Shown one piece after another: positions 1 to 6,119 of a stretch of DNA of 8,597 nucleotides. A program made the translations under genes and the position numbers. The notes under the pieces were generated by a model. That model was not told the DNA's origin and ran no database searches. It saw only the letters and a list, made by a program, of their open reading frames with translations. Source of the stretch: DSBG01 sp049975365 (GTDB taxonomy: Bacteria > Desulfobacterota > Desulfomonilia > UBA1062). Position 1 is the stretch's first letter. Each line of letters starts with the position of its first letter. The stretch spans positions 1-8,597 of the forward strand of contig JBNGDS010000100.1 of assembly GCA_049975365.1 (NCBI GenBank). The letters are read 5' to 3'.

Positions 1-1
1 C

Positions 2-787
2 CTGAGGGACATCACCTTGCGCGCACTCGACGTGCTGAATGCGGTGGATGGAATAATCTGCGAGGACACGAGGAGAACTCTGAAACTTCTTAATCACTAT
101 CACATACGAAAACCCCTCATCTCGTATGAGAAATTCAGCGAGGCAAAAAAAATAGATCTCATTTGCCAACAACTGGAATCGGGAAAATCTCTCGCACTGC
201 TCAGCGATGCGGGGACACCGGCAGTAAGTGACCCTGGTTCACGGCTCGTCTCCAGGGTCAGAGAGCTTGGGAATATACGGATTGAGGCGCTCCCAGGGCC
301 CTCGGCTCTGGTGACCGCCTTCTCGGCATCGGGATTCGAACCACCTCTGAGATTCATCGGATTCTTCCCCAGGCAACGCGCACGTATTCGACAGGAACTT
401 GCCAGGATGACCGTGTCCATGGATGCAGTCGTGTTTTTCGAATCTCCGCGAAGGTTGCTGAAAACCCTGAAAACGATCCGCGCAACGATTGGCCCCGACA
501 GAGAGGTCTGCGTTGCCCGCGAGATAACAAAGATGCACGAGGAGTATCTTCAGGGCAGCATTTCGTATATTATCGGAGTCCTTGAGCAAAAAGGGGCCCT
601 GGGTGAAGTCACGGTGATCCTCAAGGGGGGAGGGGATGAGGCTTTCCTTGAGGAAAGCGATGTACGGTCACGTGCGGAGAATCTTCTCAAAGCAGGGCAT
701 ACACGAAAGGATATTCTGAACATCCTTGCAAGTGAGACCGACATCAGCAGGAATGCCCTGTATGCCATGCTCCTTGATATCCGCTAA
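2..787 (+). CDS. rsmI: 16S rRNA (cytidine-1402 2'-O)-methyltransferase RsmI, 5' end cut off by the window
   Basis: RsmI uses S-adenosylmethionine to methylate the 2'-O of cytidine 1402 in the 16S rRNA decoding centre; it is a cytoplasmic enzyme of the SAM-dependent tetrapyrrole-methylase fold. The reading frame is open to the left edge, and its first visible residues, LRDITLRAL, match the family's segment just after the N-terminal glycine-rich strand. About 14-18 residues are therefore missing, and the TTG at 17 is not the start. Family blocks seen, numbered from the first visible residue: CEDTRRT near 20, LLSDAGTPAVSDPG near 66-79, EALPGPSALV near 95-104, FIGFFPR near 118, FFESPRR near 145 and VAREITK near 170. 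The carboxyl end is the usual short helical tail. The gene ends in TAA at 785-787, 55 bases before the next gene. Identification is firm. Confidence 0.95.
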   Translation: MRDITLRALDVLNAVDGIICEDTRRTLKLLNHYHIRKPLISYEKFSEAKKIDLICQQLESGKSLALLSDAGTPAVSDPGSRLVSRVRELGNIRIEALPGPSALVTAFSASGFEPPLRFIGFFPRQRARIRQELARMTVSMDAVVFFESPRRLLKTLKTIRATIGPDREVCVAREITKMHEEYLQGSISYIIGVLEQKGALGEVTVILKGGGDEAFLEESDVRSRAENLLKAGHTRKDILNILASETDISRNALYAMLLDIR

Positions 788-812
788 AGTTGAATACACA
801 ATGTGCCGATAC
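784..812 (+). promoter_or_regulatory. Candidate sigma-28 (FliA)-type promoter for the 90-residue orphan gene
   Basis: TAAAGTTG at 785-792 and GCCGATAC at 805-812 each match 7 of 8 bases of the enterobacterial FliA consensus TAAAGTTT / GCCGATAA. The spacer is 12 bases instead of the usual 11. The -35 box overlaps the rsmI stop codon. Transcription would start near 818, leaving a leader of about 25 bases that contains the ribosome binding site of the gene at 843. The same CTAAAG-N16-CCGATA arrangement recurs at 2305-2332 on the minus strand. The call comes from consensus matching only. Confidence 0.5.
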
Positions 813-842
813 TGCTGTTAGAATCCTCTAAAGGGGAATGAT

Positions 843-1115
843 ATGAAGATCAATCCGGAACTGGCTCACACGATTAACGTAGTGAATAAAGAAAAGGAAG
901 AGGCCACTCCCCCCAGGAAAACCACGCAATCCCATGACCTAGAACCGAATATTGTCGACATCATATCTGTAGAAAACAGACAGGCGGCCAAATCTCAGGT
1001 GGATTCCGTCGAGGAGGCAAAGGACCTCCTTTTGCGGGTAACCAAGAATCTCGAAGATGTATCTCCTGATCTCTACTCACTGAACCAGCACCGGATATCC
1101 CAGTTGATCGGCTAG
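843..1115 (+). CDS. Hypothetical 90-residue protein, family not recognised
   Basis: I do not recognise this protein. It begins MKINPELA, and residues 17-40 are hydrophilic and look disordered (many Lys, Glu, Pro, Thr). The second half is probably helical, with an EEAKDLLLRV segment near 57-66 and a tail ending HRISQLIG. It has no membrane segment, signal peptide or cysteines. The ATG has a clear ribosome binding site (AAAGGGGA at 830-837), and the gene sits 55 bases after rsmI on the same strand, which supports its being real. A sigma-28-like promoter lies directly upstream, so a role linked to flagella or motility is possible. Size and amino-terminal style recall FlgM, but the FlgM C-terminal signature (RxEKVxxLKxAI) is absent, so FlgM is not claimed. 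The EEAxxLL...H/P-RxxxL pattern resembles other small uncharacterised proteins of deltaproteobacteria, from memory only. Confidence 0.7.
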   Translation: MKINPELAHTINVVNKEKEEATPPRKTTQSHDLEPNIVDIISVENRQAAKSQVDSVEEAKDLLLRVTKNLEDVSPDLYSLNQHRISQLIG

Positions 1116-1236
1116 GGTAGACCATACCAGCCCTGCCTCGTTTTGGGCTTTCTGTATCCAGATTCTTAGTGTGATATTTCCTCGAAGATTTTTGACGGAA
1201 TACCTTCACGTTCTGTTCGAGGGTCCACAGTTCACG
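1116..1236. other. Convergent intergenic region with only weak hairpins
   Basis: This 121-bp gap lies between the 3' ends of the orphan gene and the membrane HDOD gene. Two alternative plus-strand hairpins can be drawn. One pairs GGCT and GGTA (1110-1119) with TACC and AGCC (1125-1132) around a 5-base loop. The other pairs AGCCC (1129-1133) with GGGCT (1145-1149), followed by a short T-rich TTTCT. Both have short stems and neither has a real U-tract, so no intrinsic terminator is called. I see no gene here. Confidence 0.4.
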
Positions 1237-2295
1237 CTATGGTAGAAGATTTTCTTCCTTCTCGGCGATTATACGCTTCATTCTGCCCAGATCACGTGTG
1301 ATCTCAGGAACCAGGATACTCTCCATGCGGGGCAGTTTTTTAATGTACCGGTAGTAATCGTCGCCGATGTAGGCCCCTTCGATTTCTCCCATGAAGTTCC
1401 GTGCAGCAACATCGGATATACTCAAGAGAGCAAGTTCGCGAATGACCTCCGGGGATATCTGCCCGATCTCCCTCAGAGGCCAGAACATGGGCCAGTGATG
1501 TTTCTCTATGCATGAACAGAGCTTCTGAGGCATTTTCCACCGTTTTCCAAGGAGACCTCCAAGGGTTGCGTGATCGATCCCATACAGGTCGATCTCCTTG
1601 CGAAGGCGATCACGAGGATCGATGGGGAATCCATCCGGCGGCTGAGGAAGTGACTGGAGCATGATGGTCTTTGCAATATCATGGAGCATGCCAAGGGTTA
1701 CCATGGTACCGCTCTGAACGCCTATTCTGGAGGAGCTTGCAAGATACGCCCCGATGGTTGAAGTCATATTCGCATGCACCCACTCTGCAGTATCCGGCTT
1801 GATACCGATCTTGCGTGTTCTCTCCTCCATAACGATCCTGTAGATTTCGTTGTATCCCAGGATCACGATTGCATTGAATATGTTGTCCACCTTCTGCACG
1901 AGGCCGTAATAGGGTGAATTCACCCTCTTGAGGATATAGGAGGTGAGTCCCTGATCTGTGATTATGAGTTTGCTGATGTCCTTGGGATTGATGTCAGGGT
2001 CGTTCAAACGTGCGGAAAGTTCATTGATCAGCGGGGAGATTGTATCAATCTTTTCAAGAACACGCTCGATATCTTGGGGAAGGGTATCCGGAACCTGACG
2101 TGATGGTTTCCAGTCAAGGTTATATTTCTCGAGATAATTATCTACCGAGTCGCCATTTGAGATACTGACGAACCTGGCAGGTGTTTTTTTCAGTGGCGGC
2201 TTCTTCTCACGGACAATGATTGTGAACAGAACGAACAGTGCAATGATACAAATACCAGTATAGAGAATCAACCATACAATATTCGCAGTCTCCAT
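1237..2295 (-). CDS. Membrane-anchored HDOD-domain signalling protein
   Basis: This 352-residue protein has one amino-terminal membrane helix (about residues 7-28), then a basic stretch and a linker. A HDOD domain (HD-related output domain) spans roughly residues 68-300 and should face the cytoplasm. Visible HDOD features are ILKRVNSPYYG, the AIVILGYNEI helix, LGMLHDIAK (His-Asp at 205-206), HATLGG, EKHHWP and a late SISD aspartate. HDOD proteins are regulators of signalling, motility, cell cycle or stress; most have no proven catalytic activity, and the ligand or partner here cannot be read from sequence. A TTG at 2298 is directly followed by an ATG at 2295; I chose the ATG. No clear Shine-Dalgarno sequence precedes it, and a TTG at codon 9 is a weaker alternative. 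It is divergent from a second HDOD gene and convergent with the orphan gene. Confidence 0.88.
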   Translation of the reverse strand: METANIVWLILYTGICIIALFVLFTIIVREKKPPLKKTPARFVSISNGDSVDNYLEKYNLDWKPSRQVPDTLPQDIERVLEKIDTISPLINELSARLNDPDINPKDISKLIITDQGLTSYILKRVNSPYYGLVQKVDNIFNAIVILGYNEIYRIVMEERTRKIGIKPDTAEWVHANMTSTIGAYLASSSRIGVQSGTMVTLGMLHDIAKTIMLQSLPQPPDGFPIDPRDRLRKEIDLYGIDHATLGGLLGKRWKMPQKLCSCIEKHHWPMFWPLREIGQISPEVIRELALLSISDVAARNFMGEIEGAYIGDDYYRYIKKLPRMESILVPEITRDLGRMKRIIAEKEENLLP

Positions 2296-2303
2296 CAAGG
2301 ATC

Positions 2304-2332
2304 TTATCGGGATATTGATTTTAGCTCTTTAG
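2304..2332 (-). promoter_or_regulatory. Candidate sigma-28-like promoter upstream of the membrane HDOD gene
   Basis: Read on the minus strand, TAAAGAGC (2331-2324) is followed after 12 bases by CCCGATAA (2311-2304), a 7 of 8 match to the FliA -10 box; the -35 matches in TAAAG only. Spacing is identical to the box at 784-812. The -10 ends only 8 bases before the ATG at 2295, so a transcript from here would be nearly leaderless, which weakens the call. An alternative sigma-70 -10, TAAAAT at 2323-2318, lies inside the same spacer and lacks a good -35. Confidence 0.3.
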
Positions 2333-2344
2333 AATAAAAATCAC

Positions 2345-2353
2345 TGGTACAAT
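2345..2353 (+). promoter_or_regulatory. Candidate extended -10 sigma-70 promoter for the second HDOD gene
   Basis: TGGTACAAT at 2345-2353 fits the extended -10 pattern TGn-TATAAT with one mismatch. The hexamer 16-18 bases upstream is poor (CTCTTT-like), as is common for extended -10 promoters. The transcript would start near 2360, giving a leader of about 90 bases to the GTG at 2451 or about 140 bases to the GTG at 2502. No terminator-like or riboswitch-like fold was recognised in that leader. Confidence 0.4.
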
Positions 2354-2450
2354 AGAGAAGTTATGGGACAGTATGATTGGGTGATCTCTGTGGTTTCGGC
2401 CATCTGAATCATATCCGTTCACATGAATTGGAACAGGAATTCTCGATGTT

Positions 2451-3407
2451 GTGAGAGATTCGCCTATAAAGATACCACGCGCTTTTTCCGAGGGATTCTA
2501 TGTGGAAGAGAATCTCTTTTCTGAACGAGACAGAACACGTGAGCAGATCCTCGATGTACTCGGGAAGACGAGGGACATACTCACCCTGCCGAATGTAGTC
2601 CATGAGATACTCGAGGTAACCTCGGGGAAGAATTCCTCTGCCGCGGATCTCACGAATATTATCGAGGGTGATCCTGCATTAACGGGGAAAATCCTGGCAG
2701 TGGCAAATTCGGCATACTACGGGTTTGTCAAGAAAATATCCTCAATTTCTCATGCCGTTGTGATTCTCGGCTTTCGCGAGATTCAAAATATCGCGCTCAG
2801 TATGTCTGTTCTCCAGTTGTTCGATCGCAAGGGAACAGAGTTCAATGAACAGTTGTGGAGGCACAGTTTCGCCGTGGGGGTAGGGACACGAATGGTCGCG
2901 GGGCATCTTGGACTGAAACTTGATGGGAAATATTTCGTGGCAGGGCTGCTCCACGATGCAGGAAAGATCTTCTTGTCCCAGTTCCTGCCCGAGATGTTCG
3001 ACAGGGTCCTTACGACACTTGAGATGGAGGAGAACAAGTACACCTATCACAGTCTCGAAGATAGAATCTTCGGAATTTCTCATGCTGATATTGGAGGCAG
3101 GCTCTTGAATTCATGGATGTTTCCTTCAGAAATTATTCATGCAGTGACCTACCACCATCAACCCTCGAGTACTGAAACTGAACCCGTGTTCGCAGCGTGT
3201 GTCCATATTGCAGATCTCCTCTGCAGCATCAAAGGGATCACACCCCTGAACGATCATTTTTTTCTCACCCTGGATGCAGATATCCTGCCGGTTGTGTCCG
3301 AGTACAAGGAGAATTTTGGCACCGAGGATATGCATAAGCTGCTTGCACAGCTCGATATCGAGATCGAGAGGCAGAGCAGTTTCGTGGCAGCCTTCAAGAG
3401 AAAATAA
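2451..3407 (+). CDS. Soluble HDOD-domain signalling protein
   Basis: This HDOD protein is 318 residues from the GTG at 2451 and has no membrane segment, so it is probably cytoplasmic. Its domain spans most of the protein: LPNVVHEIL near 46-54, DPALTGKIL and NSAYYGF near 74-92, HAVVILGFREIQ near 101-112, LWRHSFAVG (His138), GLLHDAGK (His168-Asp169), ISHADIGG (His211), TYHHQP near 234-238 and VHIAD (Asp255). The H...HD...D set of HD-superfamily metal ligands therefore looks preserved, although HDOD proteins usually act as regulators without proven hydrolase activity. Two starts compete. GTG 2451 has AGGA 12 bases upstream, while GTG 2502 has GAGGGA (2490-2495) six bases upstream and would give 301 residues. 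A TGA at 2424 blocks anything earlier. It shares its core motifs with the divergent HDOD protein, so the two are paralogues. Confidence 0.9.
   Translation: MRDSPIKIPRAFSEGFYVEENLFSERDRTREQILDVLGKTRDILTLPNVVHEILEVTSGKNSSAADLTNIIEGDPALTGKILAVANSAYYGFVKKISSISHAVVILGFREIQNIALSMSVLQLFDRKGTEFNEQLWRHSFAVGVGTRMVAGHLGLKLDGKYFVAGLLHDAGKIFLSQFLPEMFDRVLTTLEMEENKYTYHSLEDRIFGISHADIGGRLLNSWMFPSEIIHAVTYHHQPSSTETEPVFAACVHIADLLCSIKGITPLNDHFFLTLDADILPVVSEYKENFGTEDMHKLLAQLDIEIERQSSFVAAFKRK
2490..2504 (+). promoter_or_regulatory. Internal Shine-Dalgarno and GTG that may be the true start of the soluble HDOD gene
   Basis: GAGGGA at 2490-2495 stands six bases before an in-frame GTG at 2502. This is a better ribosome binding site than the one before GTG 2451. 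The 17 residues lost would be upstream of the HDOD domain, so domain content does not decide between the two starts. Confidence 0.5.
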
Positions 3408-3425
3408 GCTTTTTTCAGGGCTGCC
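3386..3425. repeat. Inverted repeat spanning the 3' ends of two converging genes
   Basis: GGCAGCC at 3386-3392 is a perfect inverted repeat of GGCTGCC at 3419-3425. Inner pairing continues on the plus-strand RNA (T3393-G, T3394-A, then AAGAGA 3396-3401 against 3410-3415 with G-U pairs) around a loop near 3402-3409, with one C-C mismatch. The hairpin covers both stop codons: the HDOD TAA at 3405-3407 and the ApgM-like TGA at 3417-3415. No T-tract follows on either strand, so it is not a classical intrinsic terminator. It may limit convergent read-through or protect the 3' ends. Confidence 0.4.
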
Positions 3426-4617
3426 CTGCAAGTAGTCTCTCCAGGAGCGTATATCCCTTCTCGACGAAAAGACCAGTGGTAGACGCGTCCTTTTCCGTGA
3501 ACCTCCGAGGATTGTTCTGTGTGCTGGTACTATCATAGAGAACAAAGGGAACAGGGTCTGCGGTATGTGTTCTCTTCAGTATCGGTGTCGGATGATCCGG
3601 AAGGAACAGCACACGGAAGGGAACACCTTGGGCTTCCAGGCTGGTCAATATATGTCCCACCACCATTTCATCGAAGTGTTCTATGGCCTGGATCTTTTCC
3701 CGGATAAGTCCGCCGTGACCTGCTTCATCGGGCGCTTCAACGTGAACATAGACGAGGTCATGGACTGAAAGGGCATTGACGGCTGCCTGGGCTTTCCCGA
3801 TATAATTCGTATCGATCCAGCCTGTTGCCCCTGGAACAGTGATGACCTCCATGCCTCGAAGTTTTCCGAGGCCCTTGAGAAGATCCACGGCAGAGATCAT
3901 GGCCCCGGATATGCCGTATTCCTCCTGGAGGGTTGGGATACCGCGAACTTTCCCTTCACCCCATGGCCAAATGGCTGTGGCCTCTCTCTTCCCCTGCTTT
4001 CTCCTCGTGATATTGACGGGATGATCCGTGAGGATTTTCATGGACTCGAAAATTAGATCTTTGAGGAAGTCATCAGAGGGAAGAAATGTATCCACATATT
4101 CCCCGATGATGTCATGGGGAGGTGTAGTTCTCAGGTCAGACTTTTCGTACCCGTTGATAACCATGAGGTGTCTGTACTCAACACCTGGGTAGACGCTGAT
4201 TGCTGTGTAGTCTTTCACCAGCCTTTTCAGGGATTCAATGAGCTGAGCCGCCTCGGGGGTGGAGATGTGATCAGAGCAGTAATCTTCCATGATATAGCCC
4301 GATTCTCGCTGGGTCAGTGTCACGAGGTTGATTCTGAAGGCCGTATCCTGGTCGGTCAGGTTCACTCCCATACTCGTGGCCTCGATGGGAGCCCTTCCGC
4401 TGTAGTACTTTTCCGGATCGAGACCGAGCACGGACATGTTCGCAACATCACTGCCCGGAGGAAATCCTTCCTTGACGGTGCGGGCCATCCCCAGTTCTCC
4501 GCGGGATGCGAGCTTGTCCATATAGGGTATGTATGCCGCCTCCAGCGGTGTTTTTCCTCCCAGGTCTTCCAGTGGTTCGTCGGCCATGCCATCGCCGAGA
4601 AGAATGATGCTTTTCAA
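3415..4617 (-). CDS. ApgM-like alkaline-phosphatase-superfamily enzyme, probable homoserine kinase
   Basis: This 400-residue protein belongs to the cofactor-independent (archaeal ApgM-type) phosphoglycerate mutase family. Metal-site and catalytic motifs are present: LLGDGMADEP (Asp9), PGSDVANMSVLG (Ser56 as likely acceptor), YYSGRAPIEA, AIWPWGEG, VHVEAPDEAGHGG (Asp297, His301), LPDHPTP (Asp341, His342) and RTHTADPVPF (His351). A bacterial branch is catalogued as 'proposed homoserine kinase' (TIGR02535). Placement directly after hom argues strongly that this protein phosphorylates homoserine to O-phosphohomoserine for threonine synthesis, rather than interconverting phosphoglycerates. I chose the TTG at 4617 because GGAGG at 4629-4625 lies seven bases upstream; a TTG at 4638 would put that site inside the gene. 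The gene converges on the soluble HDOD gene with seven bases between them. Family is firm; substrate is inferred from context. Confidence 0.9.
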   Translation of the reverse strand: MKSIILLGDGMADEPLEDLGGKTPLEAAYIPYMDKLASRGELGMARTVKEGFPPGSDVANMSVLGLDPEKYYSGRAPIEATSMGVNLTDQDTAFRINLVTLTQRESGYIMEDYCSDHISTPEAAQLIESLKRLVKDYTAISVYPGVEYRHLMVINGYEKSDLRTTPPHDIIGEYVDTFLPSDDFLKDLIFESMKILTDHPVNITRRKQGKREATAIWPWGEGKVRGIPTLQEEYGISGAMISAVDLLKGLGKLRGMEVITVPGATGWIDTNYIGKAQAAVNALSVHDLVYVHVEAPDEAGHGGLIREKIQAIEHFDEMVVGHILTSLEAQGVPFRVLFLPDHPTPILKRTHTADPVPFVLYDSTSTQNNPRRFTEKDASTTGLFVEKGYTLLERLLAGQP

Positions 4618-4655
4618 CGTGTGTCCTCCCTTAGCCAAAGGTACTGTTTGATCAT
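4614..4655 (-). other. Possible 13-codon minicistron overlapping the ApgM-like start codon
   Basis: An ATG at 4655-4653 opens a frame encoding MIKQYLWLREDTR. Its TGA (4616-4614) overlaps the TTG start of the ApgM-like gene as TTGA. A preceding 13-codon frame, MKKLCTFSTRSGR (4693-4652), ends in a TGA that overlaps this ATG as ATGA. Neither frame has a convincing Shine-Dalgarno sequence, and neither is rich in threonine or isoleucine codons. Possible roles are translational coupling or a leader peptide; chance is equally likely. Confidence 0.2.
4625..4629 (-). promoter_or_regulatory. Shine-Dalgarno sequence fixing the TTG start of the ApgM-like gene
   Basis: The minus strand reads AAGGGAGGACACACG before the TTG at 4617. 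GGAGG at 4629-4625 is seven bases from the start codon, an ideal distance. This decides for TTG 4617 over the in-frame TTG at 4638. Confidence 0.75.
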
Positions 4656-4715
4656 CGCCCTGATCTGGTGCTGAAAGTGCAGAGCTTTTTCATGCCGTCC
4701 AGAGCGGGATGTCTC

Positions 4716-6041
4716 CTATTGCGAACTCTTGAGTTTCTTGTCTTCGACCCTGATCACTATCGGATCGCCTTTCACTTCCTGCAGGCGGGCGATCTCCTTA
4801 ATGGCACTCTTCACATTCGATTCCTTTGCCTCATGGGTCAGCATGACTACGGGCACGTAGTCAGTGTCGTCCGTCTGGGGTTTCTGGATCACCGAAACGA
4901 TACTGATGTCCCGATCCCCGAGGATTCCCGCAATCCTGGCCAGAACACCGGGTTTGTCCGTTGCATTGATTCTGAGGTAATAATTCGTGGTTATGTCTTT
5001 GATGGACATGTATTTCTTCGGTTTCGAGGTGTCTTTCCTGTAGCCGAGATGGGGGATTCTGCCTGCAATACCTGCGCGTATATTCCTGGCCACATCAGCG
5101 ATGTCACTCACCACTGCCGATGCAGTAGGCAACATTCCTGCCCCCCTCCCATAGAAGAGCGTGGAATCCACGATGTCTCCCTTAACATAGAATGCATTGA
5201 AGACACCATCGACCTTTGCAAGCAGATAGTTGAACGGAACGAGCGTCGGGTGGACCCGAGCCTCCACCTGATCTCCACGATCAATGGTCAGTGCCAGCAG
5301 CTTCACCTTATATCCGAGCTCACGAGCATACTGTACATCGAGGATGTCGAGCTTTGATATTCCTTCCACATAAACCCCATTCATCTCCGGAGGGACCCCA
5401 TACGCAAGGCTCGTCACAAGGGCGAGCTTGTGGGCTGCATCAATGCCTTCGACGTCCAGCGTAGGATCTGCCTCTGCATACCCGAGATCTTTCGCTGTGG
5501 AGAGGGCCTCCTGGAATGTTGCTCCACGCTCACTCATCTCGGTGAGGATGAAGTTGCAGGTGCCATTCAGGATGCCGTAGATGAAGGTGTAATTATTGGC
5601 TACAAATGCCTCACGCAAGGTTTTGATAATGGGTATTCCACCCCCTACCGCGGCCTCGTAATACAAATCCTTCCCGTATTTCTGTGCATCCCCGAAGAGT
5701 TCTTTCCCCTTGGTAGCAAGGAGGGCCTTGTTTGCGGTGATCACATGTTTGCCGTTCTTGAGTGAATTCTTTATGAATGTCCTCGCAGGCTCGATGCCTC
5801 CAATCAGCTCGATGATGATGTCGATTTCCGGGTCGTGTATGAGACTCTCGGCATCAGTGGTAAGCATGCCAGAGGGTATGTGAATGCCTCTATCCCTGGT
5901 GATGTCGAGATCCGCAATCGATTTCAACGTGAGGGAAAAACCGAGCCGGTCTTCCATCAGGGCCTGATTCTCGAGCAGTGTCTTGGCAACACCGGTTCCG
6001 ATTGTCCCAAGTCCGATCAATCCGATTTGAATTCTGTCCAT
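4716..6041 (-). CDS. hom: Homoserine dehydrogenase with C-terminal ACT domain
   Basis: Hom reduces L-aspartate 4-semialdehyde to L-homoserine with NAD(P)H, at the branch to threonine and methionine, in the cytoplasm. The protein has 441 residues, the usual length of the monofunctional ACT-containing form. An amino-terminal Rossmann domain carries GLGTIGTGV (10-18) and ANKALLA (103-109). The catalytic domain has AVGGGIPII (131-139), NGTCNFIL (159-166), GYAEADPTLDVEGIDAAHK (catalytic-type Lys205) and GAGMLPTASAVVSDI (300-314). An ACT domain follows from about 354 to 430 (YYLRINATDKPGVLARIAGIL), the part that in this family mediates feedback control by threonine. No aspartokinase domain is fused. 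The ATG at 6041 has GAAGGAG seven bases upstream. The next gene downstream, the ApgM-like protein, probably performs the following pathway step. Confidence 0.97.
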   Translation of the reverse strand: MDRIQIGLIGLGTIGTGVAKTLLENQALMEDRLGFSLTLKSIADLDITRDRGIHIPSGMLTTDAESLIHDPEIDIIIELIGGIEPARTFIKNSLKNGKHVITANKALLATKGKELFGDAQKYGKDLYYEAAVGGGIPIIKTLREAFVANNYTFIYGILNGTCNFILTEMSERGATFQEALSTAKDLGYAEADPTLDVEGIDAAHKLALVTSLAYGVPPEMNGVYVEGISKLDILDVQYARELGYKVKLLALTIDRGDQVEARVHPTLVPFNYLLAKVDGVFNAFYVKGDIVDSTLFYGRGAGMLPTASAVVSDIADVARNIRAGIAGRIPHLGYRKDTSKPKKYMSIKDITTNYYLRINATDKPGVLARIAGILGDRDISIVSVIQKPQTDDTDYVPVVMLTHEAKESNVKSAIKEIARLQEVKGDPIVIRVEDKKLKSSQ

Positions 6042-6075
6042 AGTAGAGCTCCTTCAGGTGCACTGTTCTTGCTGT

Positions 6076-6113
6076 ATGTATTCATTATACCTGGAATGCT
6101 GCATGAAATACAT
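6076..6113 (-). promoter_or_regulatory. Candidate hom promoter covered by an inverted repeat
   Basis: A perfect sigma-70 -10 box, TATAAT, lies at 6089-6084 on the minus strand. The hexamer 17 bases upstream is TGTATT, a poor -35. The start point would be near 6077, giving a leader of about 36 bases to the hom ATG. An imperfect inverted repeat, ATGTATTCAT at 6076-6085 and ATGAAATACAT at 6103-6113, overlays the -10 and the -35 positions, which is where a repressor operator would sit. The regulator cannot be named from the sequence. Confidence 0.45.
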
Positions 6114-6119
6114 CAGATT

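Noticed and set aside
843..1115. Assignment of the orphan gene as flgM
   Set aside because: Size and the FliA-like promoter fit, but the conserved FlgM C-terminal sigma-binding pattern is not seen.
1110..1149. Possible intrinsic terminator after the orphan gene
   Set aside because: Stems are 4-5 bp and mutually exclusive, and only TTTCT follows; too weak to call as a terminator.
4650..4665. Inverted repeat GATCA...TGATC
   Set aside because: Five-base arms around a 6-base loop are expected by chance at this size, and there is no supporting context.
4114..4674. 186-codon open frame antisense to the ApgM-like gene
   Set aside because: The opposite strand encodes a complete enzyme with all motifs; this frame shows no family features and crosses the gene's start region.
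4614..4693. Threonine attenuator leader peptide before the ApgM-like gene
   Set aside because: The minicistrons contain few Thr codons, no Ile run, and no terminator/antiterminator pair is visible. Only the overlap layout is reported.
4668..5357. 229-codon open frame antisense to hom
   Set aside because: It is a shadow of hom, which has full family motifs. The antisense product is rich in His, Cys and Arg, shows no recognisable domain and has no supporting start context.
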